From an uncultured Eubacteriales bacterium (GTDB taxonomy: Bacteria; Bacillota_A; Clostridia; Lachnospirales; Cellulosilyticaceae): DNA of 16,680 nt. This document shows positions 6,868 to 14,326 of this stretch, piece after piece (within the stretch, counting starts at the first letter, position 1; each line of letters starts with the position of its first letter). The translations under genes and the position numbers were made by a program. Below the pieces are notes generated by a model. That model searched no databases, was not told the DNA's origin, and worked only from the letters and a program-made list of their open reading frames with translations. The DNA lies in contig USPX01000024.1 in assembly GCA_900556665.1 (NCBI GenBank), forward strand, positions 1 through 16,680. Reading direction: 5' to 3'.

Positions 6868-9516
6868 TTATTTACCATAGTAAGCTTTTCTATAAAGCTC
6901 TTGAAGTTCGTGAATTCTTGGAAGTCTTGGGTTAGCTGTTGTACATTGATCTTCGAATGCTTTGTAAGATAAAGATTCGATAGTTTGAAGGTATGTTTTT
7001 TCATCAATGTATTGGTTACCTTCACGTGTTTTCATTTCTTTAAGTGTTAATGGAATACCAACTTCTTTCATTAAGTCTCTAACTGCTTTAGCAAGAGATT
7101 TAACACCTTCTTCTGGAGTAGAAGCAGGAAGTCCTAACATTTTAGCGATATCTTGGTATCTTTGTGGTGCGATGAATTTACCGTATTTTGGCCAAGCCAT
7201 GAATTTAGATGGATTTGTTTCACCATTGTATTCAATAACGTGTGGTAAAAGAACAGCATTTGCACGTCCATGAGCTACGTGGAATTCCCCACCAAGTTTA
7301 TGAGCTAATGAGTGACATACACCAAGGAATGCATTTGTGAATGCCATACCTGCGATACAAGATGCGTTGTGCATTTTTTCTCTAGCTTCTGGATCTTTTG
7401 CACCATTTTTGTATGAACGTGGTAAGTATTCAAATACTAATTTAATAGCATGAAGTGCAAGAGCATCTGTGTAGTCAGAAGCAAGGATAGAAACATATGC
7501 TTCGATAGCATGTGTTAATACGTCAAGACCTGTATCAGCTGTAGCGCCAGCTGGAACTGACATAACGAATTCTGGGTCAATGATTGCTACGTCTGGTGTT
7601 AATTCGTAGTCAGCAAGTGGATATTTCATATTCTTAGATTTATCAGAGATTACAGCGAATGATGTTACCTCAGAACCTGTACCTGATGTTGTAGGAATAG
7701 AAACCATTTTTGCAAGTCTACCCATTTTAGGGAATTTATAAACACGTTTACGGATATCCATAAATTTTTGAGCCATACCGATGAAGTCAGCTTCTGGATT
7801 TTCATAGAATAACCACATTGCTTTAGCAGCATCCATTGCAGAACCACCACCAAGAGCGATGATTACGTCTGGTTTGAATGAATTCATAACAGCTGTACCT
7901 TTTCTAACTGTTACTAAGTCTGGATCTGGTTCAACTTCGCTAAAGATTTCAATAGTTACTTTGTTGAGATTTTTGTTTAATTGATAAGTAAGTTTATCTA
8001 CATAGCCTAATTTAACCATCATTGGGTCAGCTACGATCATTGCACGGTGGATGTCTGGCATTTTAGCTAAGTATTGAACTGAGCCTGGCTCGAAGTAGAT
8101 TTTTTCTGGAACTTTAAACCATTGCATATTTAATCTCCTTTTTGCAACTCTCTTCTTATTAATTAAGTTTTGTGCTGTAACGTTAGAAGATGTTGAGTTA
8201 TGTCCATAAGAACCACAACCAAGTGTTAATGAAGGCATAAGTGAGTTGTAAACATCACCGATACCACCAAATGCAGATGGAGAGTTTACGATGATACGGC
8301 AAGCTTTAAGACGTTTACCATATTCGTCGATAAGTTCATTATTTGTCGTATGAATAACTGCTGTATGACCAAGACCACCAAGTTCAACCATTGTTTCAGC
8401 TTTTTGAATACCATCTTCAACGTCTTTAGCTTTAACAACTGCAAGAACTGGAGAAAGTTTTTCTCTTGAAAGTGGGTAGTCAGCACCAACACCATCAAGT
8501 TCACAGCAGAGAACTTTTGTTTCTTTAGGAATTGTAATACCAGCAAGTGCAGCAATTTCATATGGATATTTACCAACGATTGCTGGACCAGCCATCATAC
8601 GAACTGGGTCGATTACAACTGGAGCAAGTTTTTCAACTTCTTCTTTAGTAGCGAAGTAGCAACCTTGTTTTTTCATGAATGCTACAGCTTTATCATAAAT
8701 AGGAGCTTCGATGATAGCAGCTTGTTCAGAAGCACAAATCATACCATTATCGAATGATTTTGAAAGAATAATGTCTGTAAGAGATTGTTCAAGATTAGCT
8801 GTTTTTTCAACGAATGCTGGTACGTTACCAGGACCAACGCCGAGTGCTGGTTTACCAGTTGAGTAAGCAGCTTTAACCATTGCAGAACCACCAGTTGCAA
8901 GAACTGTAGCTACATCAGGGTGATTCATAAGAGCGTTAGTAGCTTCGATTGATGGTGTTTCAATCCATTGAACACAGTTTTCTGGAGCACCAGCTTTGAT
9001 AGCAGCATCACGAACGATGATAGCAGCTTCACGAGAACATTGTTGTGCAGCTGGGTGGAAACCAAAGATGATTGGGTTACGAGTTTTAGCACATGTGATT
9101 GCTTTGAACATTGTTGTTGATGTTGGGTTTGTTGTAGGTGTAACACCTGCTACGATACCAACTGGTTCAGCAATTTCGATATATCCTTCATCTTCATTAT
9201 CTTCGATTATACCAACAGTTTTTTCGTGTTTAATACTGTGGTAGATATATTCTGTAGCGAAGATATTTTTTGTTACTTTATCTTCGAAGATACCACGACC
9301 TGTTTCATCAACAGCCATTTTAGCAAGTTTCATTTGAGCTGAAAGACCAGCTAAAGCCATAGCTTTTGTGATTTCATCGATTTTTTCTTGGTCAAGTTTC
9401 ATGTACTCATCAAGAGCAACTTTTGCTTTTGCAACTAATTCGTCAATCATAGCTTTTGCATCTACAGCTGGTGCTTCTTTAACTTCAGTTACTTTTTGTT
9501 TTTTCTCATCAGACAT
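6868..9516 (-). CDS. adhE: Bifunctional acetaldehyde/alcohol dehydrogenase AdhE
   Basis: This 882-residue cytoplasmic enzyme reduces acetyl-CoA to acetaldehyde and then to ethanol using two NADH, the main NADH sink of mixed-acid/ethanol fermenters. The N-terminal half (about 20-450) is a CoA-acylating aldehyde dehydrogenase with catalytic Cys261 in GMICASEQ and the GVGPGNVPAFVE segment. A linker (KRVAKRRLN) leads to the iron-dependent alcohol dehydrogenase half (464-882). That half has GGGSAMD (556-562) and metal ligands Asp665, His669, His735 and His749 in LDVLTH, CHSLAHKLG and VAHGRANA. All key residues are present. AdhE normally assembles into spirosomes. AGGAGG lies eight bases before the ATG, upstream lie a consensus promoter and a Rex operator, and a strong terminator follows. 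A short basic N-terminal extension (MSDEKKQKVTE) precedes the catalytic domain. An internal ribosome site at the domain junction is listed separately. Confidence 0.98.
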   Translation of the reverse strand: MSDEKKQKVTEVKEAPAVDAKAMIDELVAKAKVALDEYMKLDQEKIDEITKAMALAGLSAQMKLAKMAVDETGRGIFEDKVTKNIFATEYIYHSIKHEKTVGIIEDNEDEGYIEIAEPVGIVAGVTPTTNPTSTTMFKAITCAKTRNPIIFGFHPAAQQCSREAAIIVRDAAIKAGAPENCVQWIETPSIEATNALMNHPDVATVLATGGSAMVKAAYSTGKPALGVGPGNVPAFVEKTANLEQSLTDIILSKSFDNGMICASEQAAIIEAPIYDKAVAFMKKQGCYFATKEEVEKLAPVVIDPVRMMAGPAIVGKYPYEIAALAGITIPKETKVLCCELDGVGADYPLSREKLSPVLAVVKAKDVEDGIQKAETMVELGGLGHTAVIHTTNNELIDEYGKRLKACRIIVNSPSAFGGIGDVYNSLMPSLTLGCGSYGHNSTSSNVTAQNLINKKRVAKRRLNMQWFKVPEKIYFEPGSVQYLAKMPDIHRAMIVADPMMVKLGYVDKLTYQLNKNLNKVTIEIFSEVEPDPDLVTVRKGTAVMNSFKPDVIIALGGGSAMDAAKAMWLFYENPEADFIGMAQKFMDIRKRVYKFPKMGRLAKMVSIPTTSGTGSEVTSFAVISDKSKNMKYPLADYELTPDVAIIDPEFVMSVPAGATADTGLDVLTHAIEAYVSILASDYTDALALHAIKLVFEYLPRSYKNGAKDPEAREKMHNASCIAGMAFTNAFLGVCHSLAHKLGGEFHVAHGRANAVLLPHVIEYNGETNPSKFMAWPKYGKFIAPQRYQDIAKMLGLPASTPEEGVKSLAKAVRDLMKEVGIPLTLKEMKTREGNQYIDEKTYLQTIESLSYKAFEDQCTTANPRLPRIHELQELYRKAYYGK
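8125..8143 (-). promoter_or_regulatory. Internal ribosome site at the start of the alcohol dehydrogenase half of adhE
   Basis: Inside adhE, the minus strand carries AAAAAGGAG seven bases before an in-frame ATG (8127-8125, Met464). This is as good a ribosome site as any in the window. The Shine-Dalgarno bases are codons AAA AGG AGA for Lys-Arg-Arg of the linker. Translation from here would give a complete 419-residue iron alcohol dehydrogenase beginning MQWFKVPEKIYFEPGS. Whether it is used cannot be told from sequence. Confidence 0.5.
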
Positions 9517-9560
9517 TGTTAAATCCTCCTTGAATTAATATGCTATAAGATTAAAATAAA

Positions 9561-9578
9561 TTGTTATTAATTTAACAA
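9561..9578. promoter_or_regulatory. Rex operator upstream of adhE
   Basis: TTGTTATTAATTTAACAA matches the clostridial Rex consensus TTGTTAA-N4-TTAACAA at 13 of 14 fixed positions. It lies 45 bases before the adhE start codon. Rex represses fermentation genes when NADH is low and is known to bind adhE promoters in clostridia. The left part on the minus strand (TTGTTA) also overlaps the -35 of a weaker candidate promoter (17 bases, then TTTAAT), so binding could either block that promoter or act as a roadblock to the one at 9629-9657. Confidence 0.8.
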
Positions 9579-9628
9579 AATAAAATAAAAAAATTTATAA
9601 TTGTTTAGTTGATTTAAAAGATAGTGTA

Positions 9629-9657
9629 ATCATATCATGTGAGTAATAGGTTGTCAA
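9629..9657 (-). promoter_or_regulatory. adhE promoter
   Basis: On the minus strand a perfect -35 TTGACA (9657-9652) is followed after exactly 17 bases by TATGAT (9634-9629), a 5/6 -10. Transcription would start near 9622, leaving a leader of about 105 bases that contains the Rex operator. Confidence 0.75.
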
Positions 9658-10108
9658 TGATTTGATTGGATAATTGTTAAAAATAAAACACAATTATATA
9701 AAATAAAAAATGTTATAAATAAATTCTTTAAATAAGGTAATTTATGTTAAAGAATAAACAAACAATATAAGAAGAACTATAAGTTAAAGAATTACTTAAT
9801 CCATATTAGGAAGATATAAAAGGTCATATATTAATGAAGTTATATTAGACAAGAAGTATATATAAAGAAATCTAGCTGTATATATAGTGAGATAAAAAAG
9901 TAAAGTATAAAAGTGGAAAGCTATATGAAGTTAGATGAGAAAAATAATAAAAGACATTATTTAATAGTAAGCGAGAATGGTTATATAAATAGTAGCTCAG
10001 GTTGAAAATATACTATATAAGTCGTTTTTTGCAACATAATGAAAATAACATATGAAGTTGGAATCAGTTAAAGTATACTGCTATAAGCTTAAAGTGAAGT
10101 GGATATTC
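9658..10108. other. AT-rich divergent intergenic region, part without a gene
   Basis: This stretch between the adhE promoter and the DnaA-box cluster is very AT-rich and has no open frame with a ribosome site. A TTGTTAA half-site followed by ACACAA (9674-9693) resembles a second Rex site, but the spacing is 2 bases too long. Nothing else is recognisable. Confidence 0.5.
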
Positions 10109-10132
10109 TGTATAAAGTTGTGTATAAAGTTG
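10109..10132 (+). repeat. Tandem 12-bp direct repeat
   Basis: TGTATAAAGTTG occurs twice, head to tail, at 10109-10120 and 10121-10132. The junction of the two copies creates TGTGTATAA, a DnaA-box match on the minus strand. Confidence 0.85.
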
Positions 10133-10275
10133 TGAAATTAAAAAAGTTGTTCACAAATTGTTGATAGTTTTGTGAAAAATGTGGATAAGTAAAAAGTTTT
10201 ACACAATATGATATAAAATAGTGTGTATTTAAGTTTGAAAAGTGTGGATAAGAATAATGAGAAAAATGTGGAAAA
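10119..10275. promoter_or_regulatory. Cluster of DnaA-box-like 9-mers
   Basis: Matches to TTATNCACA within 157 bases: perfect on the minus strand at 10119-10127 (TTATACACA), 10180-10188 and 10243-10251 (both TTATCCACA). One-mismatch copies lie at 10147-10155 (+, TTGTTCACA), 10171-10179 (-, TTTTTCACA), 10197-10205 (+, TTTTACACA) and 10267-10275 (-, TTTTCCACA). The flanks are very AT-rich. DnaA-box clusters outside oriC are known in Bacillus subtilis, where they affect initiation or gene expression. No dnaA, dnaN or rpmH gene is nearby, so this is unlikely to be the main origin. It lies 144 bases before the DUF1858-type gene. Confidence 0.65.
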
Positions 10276-10418
10276 GTCGCAGTTAAAGGAACTGAAACTG
10301 TATACCCCTTTTATTTTAAACTTTATTTTTAGGTATTTTAGGTGTATGATATAGGTAGAATTTTATATTGTATTTTAGGAATAAACCTTAGTACATATGT
10401 AAGGAAGGAGAATTAACT

Positions 10419-10613
10419 ATGAAAATCACTAGAGATATGGGAATTATGGAAGTTGTAAGCAAATATCCAGAAGCAGCTAATGTATTTGCAGCTTTCGGTA
10501 TGGGATGTTTAGGTTGTGCAGCAGCTCACTTCGAATCAATTGAAGAAGGCGCTTTAGCTCATGGCATGGATGTAGATGCTCTTATGGAAGCTTTAAATAA
10601 ACTTGCAGAATAA
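10419..10613 (+). CDS. Small DUF1858-type redox-disulfide protein
   Basis: This 64-residue cytoplasmic protein matches the DUF1858 / hybrid-cluster-protein-associated disulfide domain. It opens with MKITRDMGIMEVVSKYPEAA, then FAAFGMGCLGC gives a CxxC pair (Cys30, Cys33) followed by a helix and an acidic C-terminal helix (DVDALMEALNKLAE). Family members occur alone or fused in anaerobes, and a redox or metal-binding role is suggested by the paired cysteines; no reaction is established. GGAAGGAG (10403-10410) lies eight bases before the ATG, and a strong terminator follows 30 bases after the stop, so it is probably a single-gene transcript and well expressed. Confidence 0.85.
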   Translation: MKITRDMGIMEVVSKYPEAANVFAAFGMGCLGCAAAHFESIEEGALAHGMDVDALMEALNKLAE

Positions 10614-10643
10614 TTAATATATAATAATTAGGACATAATAAGG

Positions 10644-10689
10644 ATAGGGTAGTTTAATGAGATTTGATTCATTAGACTACCCTATTTTT
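10644..10689 (+). terminator. Terminator of the DUF1858-type gene
   Basis: 10644-10660 pairs with 10669-10685 (core AGGGTAGT/ACTACCCT), 17 bp with one G-T pair and an 8-base loop. TTTTT follows at 10685-10689. Confidence 0.92.
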
Positions 10690-10825
10690 ATGTACATTAA
10701 TTAATGCTGTATAGGTTAAGGAATTGTTTTAGAGAAAGAGGGATTAAAGATAAATAGGCAGGATAAGAGTTTATAGATATTGTTATACTAAGTATAAGAA
10801 ATATATGTGAATTATATATATAAGA

Positions 10826-11383
10826 GTGTTAAGCGTGGTGAAGAAGTATATGAAGACTGCTATTAGGAATATAAGAGACCTAATAATTGAACCCCGGAAA
10901 TGTTTTGCACGTATGATAAGTTATAAGCAATTTAATTTGGATCAATATATTTTATATGTAATTAGTGTATTATTAATAGTACCTCATAAAAATGGAGGAG
11001 GTACATTGCAGACCATTTGCATTTTAGCAAGTACTTTTCTTACGGGGTGGTTTTATATGTGTGTAATAAGTGCATGTGGAGGAAGGCTTGATTATTGGAG
11101 AAGTTTCAATGGTCAAGTGTGTATGGGAACTTTAGCAAATCTAGGAGAGTTATTTGAGATAGGCCATGTAATAAGATTTGGAGGAGCTATTAGCTTAGCT
11201 ATTAATATATATTGCATATATCTGCATATATATTATGTCATTAATGCAGGAGGAGCTAATGTAAGACGAACATCTATTGTATATATAGCAATATTTATTA
11301 TGGTAACATTAATTGTATACTTTAGTTTAGGCTTTCTATTATTAGCGGGGATTATAATTAATGAACGAGGATATATAAGTTAA
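10826..11383 (+). CDS. Unassigned membrane protein, possibly Yip1-like
   Basis: This is a membrane protein of up to 185 residues with about five hydrophobic segments (near residues 40-52, 62-85, 118-140 and 148-175). A basic, amphipathic N-terminus reads RNIRDLIIEPRKCFARM. The pattern of an N-terminal 'IEP..CF..M' segment followed by several helices recalls bacterial Yip1-domain proteins, but this is only a resemblance. The start is uncertain: GTG at 10826, GTG at 10835 or 10838, or ATG at 10850. None has a strong Shine-Dalgarno sequence; AAGAG (10822-10826) would serve the GTG at 10835. Weak initiation suggests low expression. The gene is unlinked by operon spacing to its neighbours. Confidence 0.65.
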   Translation: MLSVVKKYMKTAIRNIRDLIIEPRKCFARMISYKQFNLDQYILYVISVLLIVPHKNGGGTLQTICILASTFLTGWFYMCVISACGGRLDYWRSFNGQVCMGTLANLGELFEIGHVIRFGGAISLAINIYCIYLHIYYVINAGGANVRRTSIVYIAIFIMVTLIVYFSLGFLLLAGIIINERGYIS

Positions 11384-11555
11384 CTAAACTTTTCTTTAAA
11401 AATTAATCGAAATATGATAGAATATAATAAAAATTATGATATATATTAGAATTATTACATATATACATAATTAGGTAAGGCATTGTTTTATAAAAAGTAA
11501 TATATATTGGCATATTAATTATAGAATAGAAGGGGTAATATATAAGGAGGCGCCT

Positions 11556-12074
11556 ATGATTCTAAATGAGGTAGTTGGGATTCAAGAGATAAAAGATAGT
11601 AGAGCACATATTACAACTAGGCAAGCAGCAAGAGCTGTTATTTTAAAAGATGGTAAAATACTTATGGTGCATACTAATAAGGGCGATTATAAGTTTCCTG
11701 GTGGTGGTGTTAAAAGGCAAGAAGAGATTAAAGAAGCTTTAAAAAGAGAAGTTGCAGAGGAAACCGGATATATTGTTAATACTATAGGAAAGAAATTAGG
11801 GATGATTGTACAACGTAATGTAAATCAATTCAATGCTAATGGGATCTTTGAAATGACTTCATATTATTATACATGTGATGTAGAAGAAGTTCCAAAGAGT
11901 CAACATTTAGATAAGTATGAGAAAGATCAAGAGTTTAAACCGGTTTGGATAGAAATAGATGAAGTAATAAAAGAAAATGAGTTGATTTTACAGGGAAAAA
12001 GAGCGGACATTAATCCTTGGGTATATAGAGAAACTCTAGCTTTAAAACGTTTAAAGGAACATGGAATAGCATAA
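11556..12074 (+). CDS. Nudix hydrolase
   Basis: This 172-residue protein has a complete Nudix box, G-x5-E-x7-REVxEExGY, running from Gly50 through Glu56, Arg64-Glu65 and Glu68-Glu69 to Gly71-Tyr72. Before it lie the strand ARAVILKDGKILMVH and the turn YKFPGGG. Nudix enzymes cleave nucleoside diphosphates linked to another group using Mg2+ held by the box glutamates. The exact substrate (oxidised dNTP, NDP-sugar or other) cannot be told from sequence. AGGAGG (11545-11550) lies five bases before the ATG. The 172-base gap upstream is AT-rich with no clear feature. The TAA stop forms part of the following terminator stem. Confidence 0.9.
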   Translation: MILNEVVGIQEIKDSRAHITTRQAARAVILKDGKILMVHTNKGDYKFPGGGVKRQEEIKEALKREVAEETGYIVNTIGKKLGMIVQRNVNQFNANGIFEMTSYYYTCDVEEVPKSQHLDKYEKDQEFKPVWIEIDEVIKENELILQGKRADINPWVYRETLALKRLKEHGIA

Positions 12075-12108
12075 AGGGTTGTAATCATATTAGATTACAA
12101 CCCTTTAT
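12071..12108. terminator. Bidirectional terminator between convergent Nudix and CaCA genes
   Basis: 12071-12086 pairs perfectly with 12093-12108 (core AAAGGGTTGTAATC) around a 6-base loop. The T-tract is short on both strands (CCCTTTAT). It overlaps the Nudix stop codon and lies 18 bases from the end of the convergent exchanger gene. A GTACATGTAC palindrome (12109-12118) directly follows. Confidence 0.85.
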
Positions 12109-12126
12109 GTACATGTACTAGAAAAA

Positions 12127-13110
12127 TTACATAAATTTATCTGCTATTAAGAATGCAAAGTAGCATAAAAGAATACCTACAGAAGGTAATGTATAAATGT
12201 AATTGCTGAGTTTTTTCTCGTCTTTACGTGATTTTAAGAAAATCATGAAAGTAAGAAGAAGAGCAGCAACAAAGCCGAATACAAGAAGGGCTTTAGTATT
12301 GACATCTGTAAAGATGTAGATAGTATCTTGGATATAAAGTAAATCTGCAAAAGTTAAGATTAAGAAGTTGAATAAAGTACTTCCTACAATGTTACCAGTT
12401 GCAATATTAAAGTTACCCACTTTCATAAGTGCCACACAAGATGTTACTTCAGGAAGTGAAGTTGCAATACCAAGTAATACAGCACCAACGAGACCAGCGC
12501 CTAAGTTATATGTAGTTGCAATACTATCAGAAACATAAGTTACACCGATACTTGCTGCAATTAAGAGAATACTTGTAATTACAAAACGGACAGCGATTTG
12601 TTTTACTGTAAGAGGACTATCATCTTCGTTATCATCGCTTTCTTCAGATGGTGCATTTGCCATAGCTTTAACACCAATAGCATAGAATATAGCTAAGGCA
12701 ATAGAAAGTATGCTAATCGTAAGAATTGAAATATCAATGTTAATGAATAAGTTGATACAGATGATGAAGTACATACCTAAAGTACAGATACTTACGTTTA
12801 AGTGACTTTTTGAAATATTACTTTCACCAAACTTTTTAATGAATAATAATACGAGTGTAGCTAAAATAGTATTGTTGAACAAGTTACTACCAAGGATATT
12901 TCCTAAAGCTAGGTCAGGATTTCCTAAGAATGAAGTGGCAGAAATAGTTGTAAAGAATTCTGGAAGAGATGTAACTGCTGCAAGCATAACACCACCAATG
13001 AAGGCACCAGAAAGATTAGTCTTTTTATCTAGCAAATCTACATAATTTGCAGTCTTGACTGAAAGAAATACAACACAAATTGCTAGGATAAGATAAAGTA
13101 AAAATATCAT
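12127..13110 (-). CDS. CaCA-family sodium/calcium (cation) exchanger
   Basis: This 327-residue membrane antiporter is made of two homologous halves, each with an alpha-repeat. The first is AAVTSLPEFFTTISA with Glu51, followed by GNILGSNLFN. The second is GIATSLPEVTSC with Glu221, followed by GNIVGSTLFN. These acidic residues bind the cation in the Na+/Ca2+ exchanger family (PF01699). About ten hydrophobic segments are visible, and the halves are joined by an acidic cytoplasmic loop (SEESDDNEDDS). The ATG at 13110 is chosen over the one at 13116: GGAG (13118-13121) is seven bases from 13110 but only one base from 13116. It probably exports Ca2+ using Na+ or H+; the ion is not settled by sequence. 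A convergent terminator lies at its 3' end. Confidence 0.9.
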   Translation of the reverse strand: MIFLLYLILAICVVFLSVKTANYVDLLDKKTNLSGAFIGGVMLAAVTSLPEFFTTISATSFLGNPDLALGNILGSNLFNNTILATLVLLFIKKFGESNISKSHLNVSICTLGMYFIICINLFINIDISILTISILSIALAIFYAIGVKAMANAPSEESDDNEDDSPLTVKQIAVRFVITSILLIAASIGVTYVSDSIATTYNLGAGLVGAVLLGIATSLPEVTSCVALMKVGNFNIATGNIVGSTLFNFLILTFADLLYIQDTIYIFTDVNTKALLVFGFVAALLLTFMIFLKSRKDEKKLSNYIYTLPSVGILLCYFAFLIADKFM

Positions 13111-13198
13111 AAACATACTCCTTTAATTAGATTTTACTCAAGAGTTATAAGTAAGTTACGTTTATAAAAGAATATTGAACTATAAAAAATATTTATTA

Positions 13199-13258
13199 AA
13201 AAAGCGAGACTCATGAATAGCAAACATAATTAGATGCTATTCATGAGTCTCGCTTTTT
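13199..13258 (-). terminator. Terminator of the YheO-type regulator gene (23-bp stem)
   Basis: 13199-13221 is the exact reverse complement of 13236-13258 (core GCGAGACTCATGAATAGC), with a 14-base loop. On the minus strand the stem ends in a T-run. It lies between the regulator stop (13421) and the exchanger start (13110), so the two minus-strand genes are separate transcripts. The surrounding 13111-13420 spacer shows nothing else clear. Confidence 0.88.
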
Positions 13259-13420
13259 AAAATATTACCAGACTATAAGTAGTATAGTCATGATGTTGAT
13301 AATATTACAATATATAATTGCAAACTACTCCCTCATGAGTAAGATTTATTAGTGTTAACTATATAAAGATACTAAAGTTTAAAAGGAATGTCAAACCCTT
13401 AAATGTGTAGCAGTATATAT

Positions 13421-14065
13421 TTATTTACCTTGTCTAGTCATTTCAAGATAGTTATATAAAGTAAATTTAGAAATATTAAGGAAATCACATACACGGTCTC
13501 CTGATTTTGTAATTAAGAAAGCACCTTTATTGTCTAAGAATTTGATGATTTCTAGTTTTTCCTCTTTACTTAAATGACCTTTTGATTTATCAAACATATT
13601 TTCACATTGAAGTAGCAGATTATCCATAAGTTGATTAACATCAGTTGTAAACAATTCGCTAGATGAAGTAGAAGGAGCTGCATAGTTGTTAAACTGTTTA
13701 AGGTATTCTTCACATTTTAAACTATCAGTAATATCCATATTAATACAGATGGCTCCTACATTTTCACCATCATCATTTTGAAAGAACATAGAAGAACCAC
13801 GGATAATTTTCCCATTTCTCATATGAACTATTTTGTTATAGATATGAGTGTCTGCATTCATTTTGCTTAATACTTCAAGTCCCCAATTTCCACCACAATC
13901 TCCAATTTTTCTGCCGGTAACATGACCATTACGAATGTCTACAATACTATGTTCGTATGGCTGAGTATTGTCATGTAAGACAATTTCACAATTTGTTCCT
14001 AAGTGATTTTCAAGTAAGTCTAAGATTCCAGTAAACATGTCTAAGTGATCATAAATTGTATTCAT
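13421..14065 (-). CDS. YheO/DauR-type PAS-like transcriptional regulator
   Basis: This 214-residue protein has an N-terminal YheO-like PAS domain (about 8-115; TNCEIVLHDNTQPYEHSIVD, then GAICINMDITDS). A Ser/Thr-rich linker (APSTSSSELF) follows, and a C-terminal helix-turn-helix of the DauR type (about 165-212; LSKEEKLEIIKFLDNKGAF, then VCDFLNISKFTLYNYL). This architecture (PF08348 plus PF13309) is typical of one-component regulators of amino-acid or sugar-acid use. AGGAGG lies six to seven bases before the ATG. It is divergent from the KDPG aldolase and KDG kinase genes, which makes them its likely targets; that is inference from position. Its ligand is unknown. Confidence 0.9.
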   Translation of the reverse strand: MNTIYDHLDMFTGILDLLENHLGTNCEIVLHDNTQPYEHSIVDIRNGHVTGRKIGDCGGNWGLEVLSKMNADTHIYNKIVHMRNGKIIRGSSMFFQNDDGENVGAICINMDITDSLKCEEYLKQFNNYAAPSTSSSELFTTDVNQLMDNLLLQCENMFDKSKGHLSKEEKLEIIKFLDNKGAFLITKSGDRVCDFLNISKFTLYNYLEMTRQGK

Positions 14066-14139
14066 AATTTCCTCCTAAGTATAAGTTATACATGATAAGT
14101 TAACTAAAACAAAAACAACTAAAAACAAAAATATTTAAA

Positions 14140-14177
14140 CGTAATTAAATTTCATTTTAAGATGAAGATTAATTGCG
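14140..14177. repeat. Imperfect 16-bp inverted repeat upstream of the regulator
   Basis: CGTAATTAAATTTCAT (14140-14155) faces ATGAAGATTAATTGCG (14162-14177) across a 6-base loop, with a few mismatches. It lies 75 bases before the regulator start. It could be an operator or a leader hairpin of the regulator transcript. Confidence 0.45.
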
Positions 14178-14217
14178 TTAATAGGATATAAATAAAGACG
14201 ACTTTATAAATGTATAT

Positions 14218-14236
14218 GTAACAATATGTATGTTAC
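14218..14236. promoter_or_regulatory. Candidate operator-like inverted repeat
   Basis: GTAACA (14218-14223) and TGTTAC (14231-14236) are exact inverted copies seven bases apart. The spacing of 13 bases centre to centre suits a dimeric HTH protein. In so AT-rich a spacer, chance is a real alternative. Confidence 0.3.
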
Positions 14237-14279
14237 TGGAGAATTAAAAATAATATGTAAGATAATGTATAGGATTATG

Positions 14280-14326
14280 TGTGTTATAATGTATATAATT
14301 TTTAAAATTATATAAATTATAACACA
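14280..14326. repeat. 47-bp near-perfect palindrome in the divergent region
   Basis: The sequence is symmetric about position 14303, with 22 of 23 base pairs matching (only 14291/14315 mismatched). The outer arms are TGTGTTATAAT and its complement. Each arm carries TATAAT, at 14285-14290 on the plus strand and 14316-14321 on the minus strand, so it could hold back-to-back -10 elements. No gene ends nearby, so it does not read as an ordinary terminator. Confidence 0.75.

Noticed and set aside
8996..9244. Open frame antisense to adhE (and similar ones at 7007-7273, 8286-8576, 8925-9146)
   Set aside because: They are shadows of the biased codon use in the highly expressed adhE gene, without ribosome sites or family features.
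9674..9693. Second Rex operator
   Set aside because: The TTGTTAA and ACACAA half-sites are spaced for 20 rather than 18 bases and the right half is degenerate.
10109..10275. Main chromosomal origin (oriC)
   Set aside because: No dnaA, dnaN, rpmH or recF nearby. The neighbours are adhE and a small redox protein, so an accessory DnaA-box cluster is more likely.
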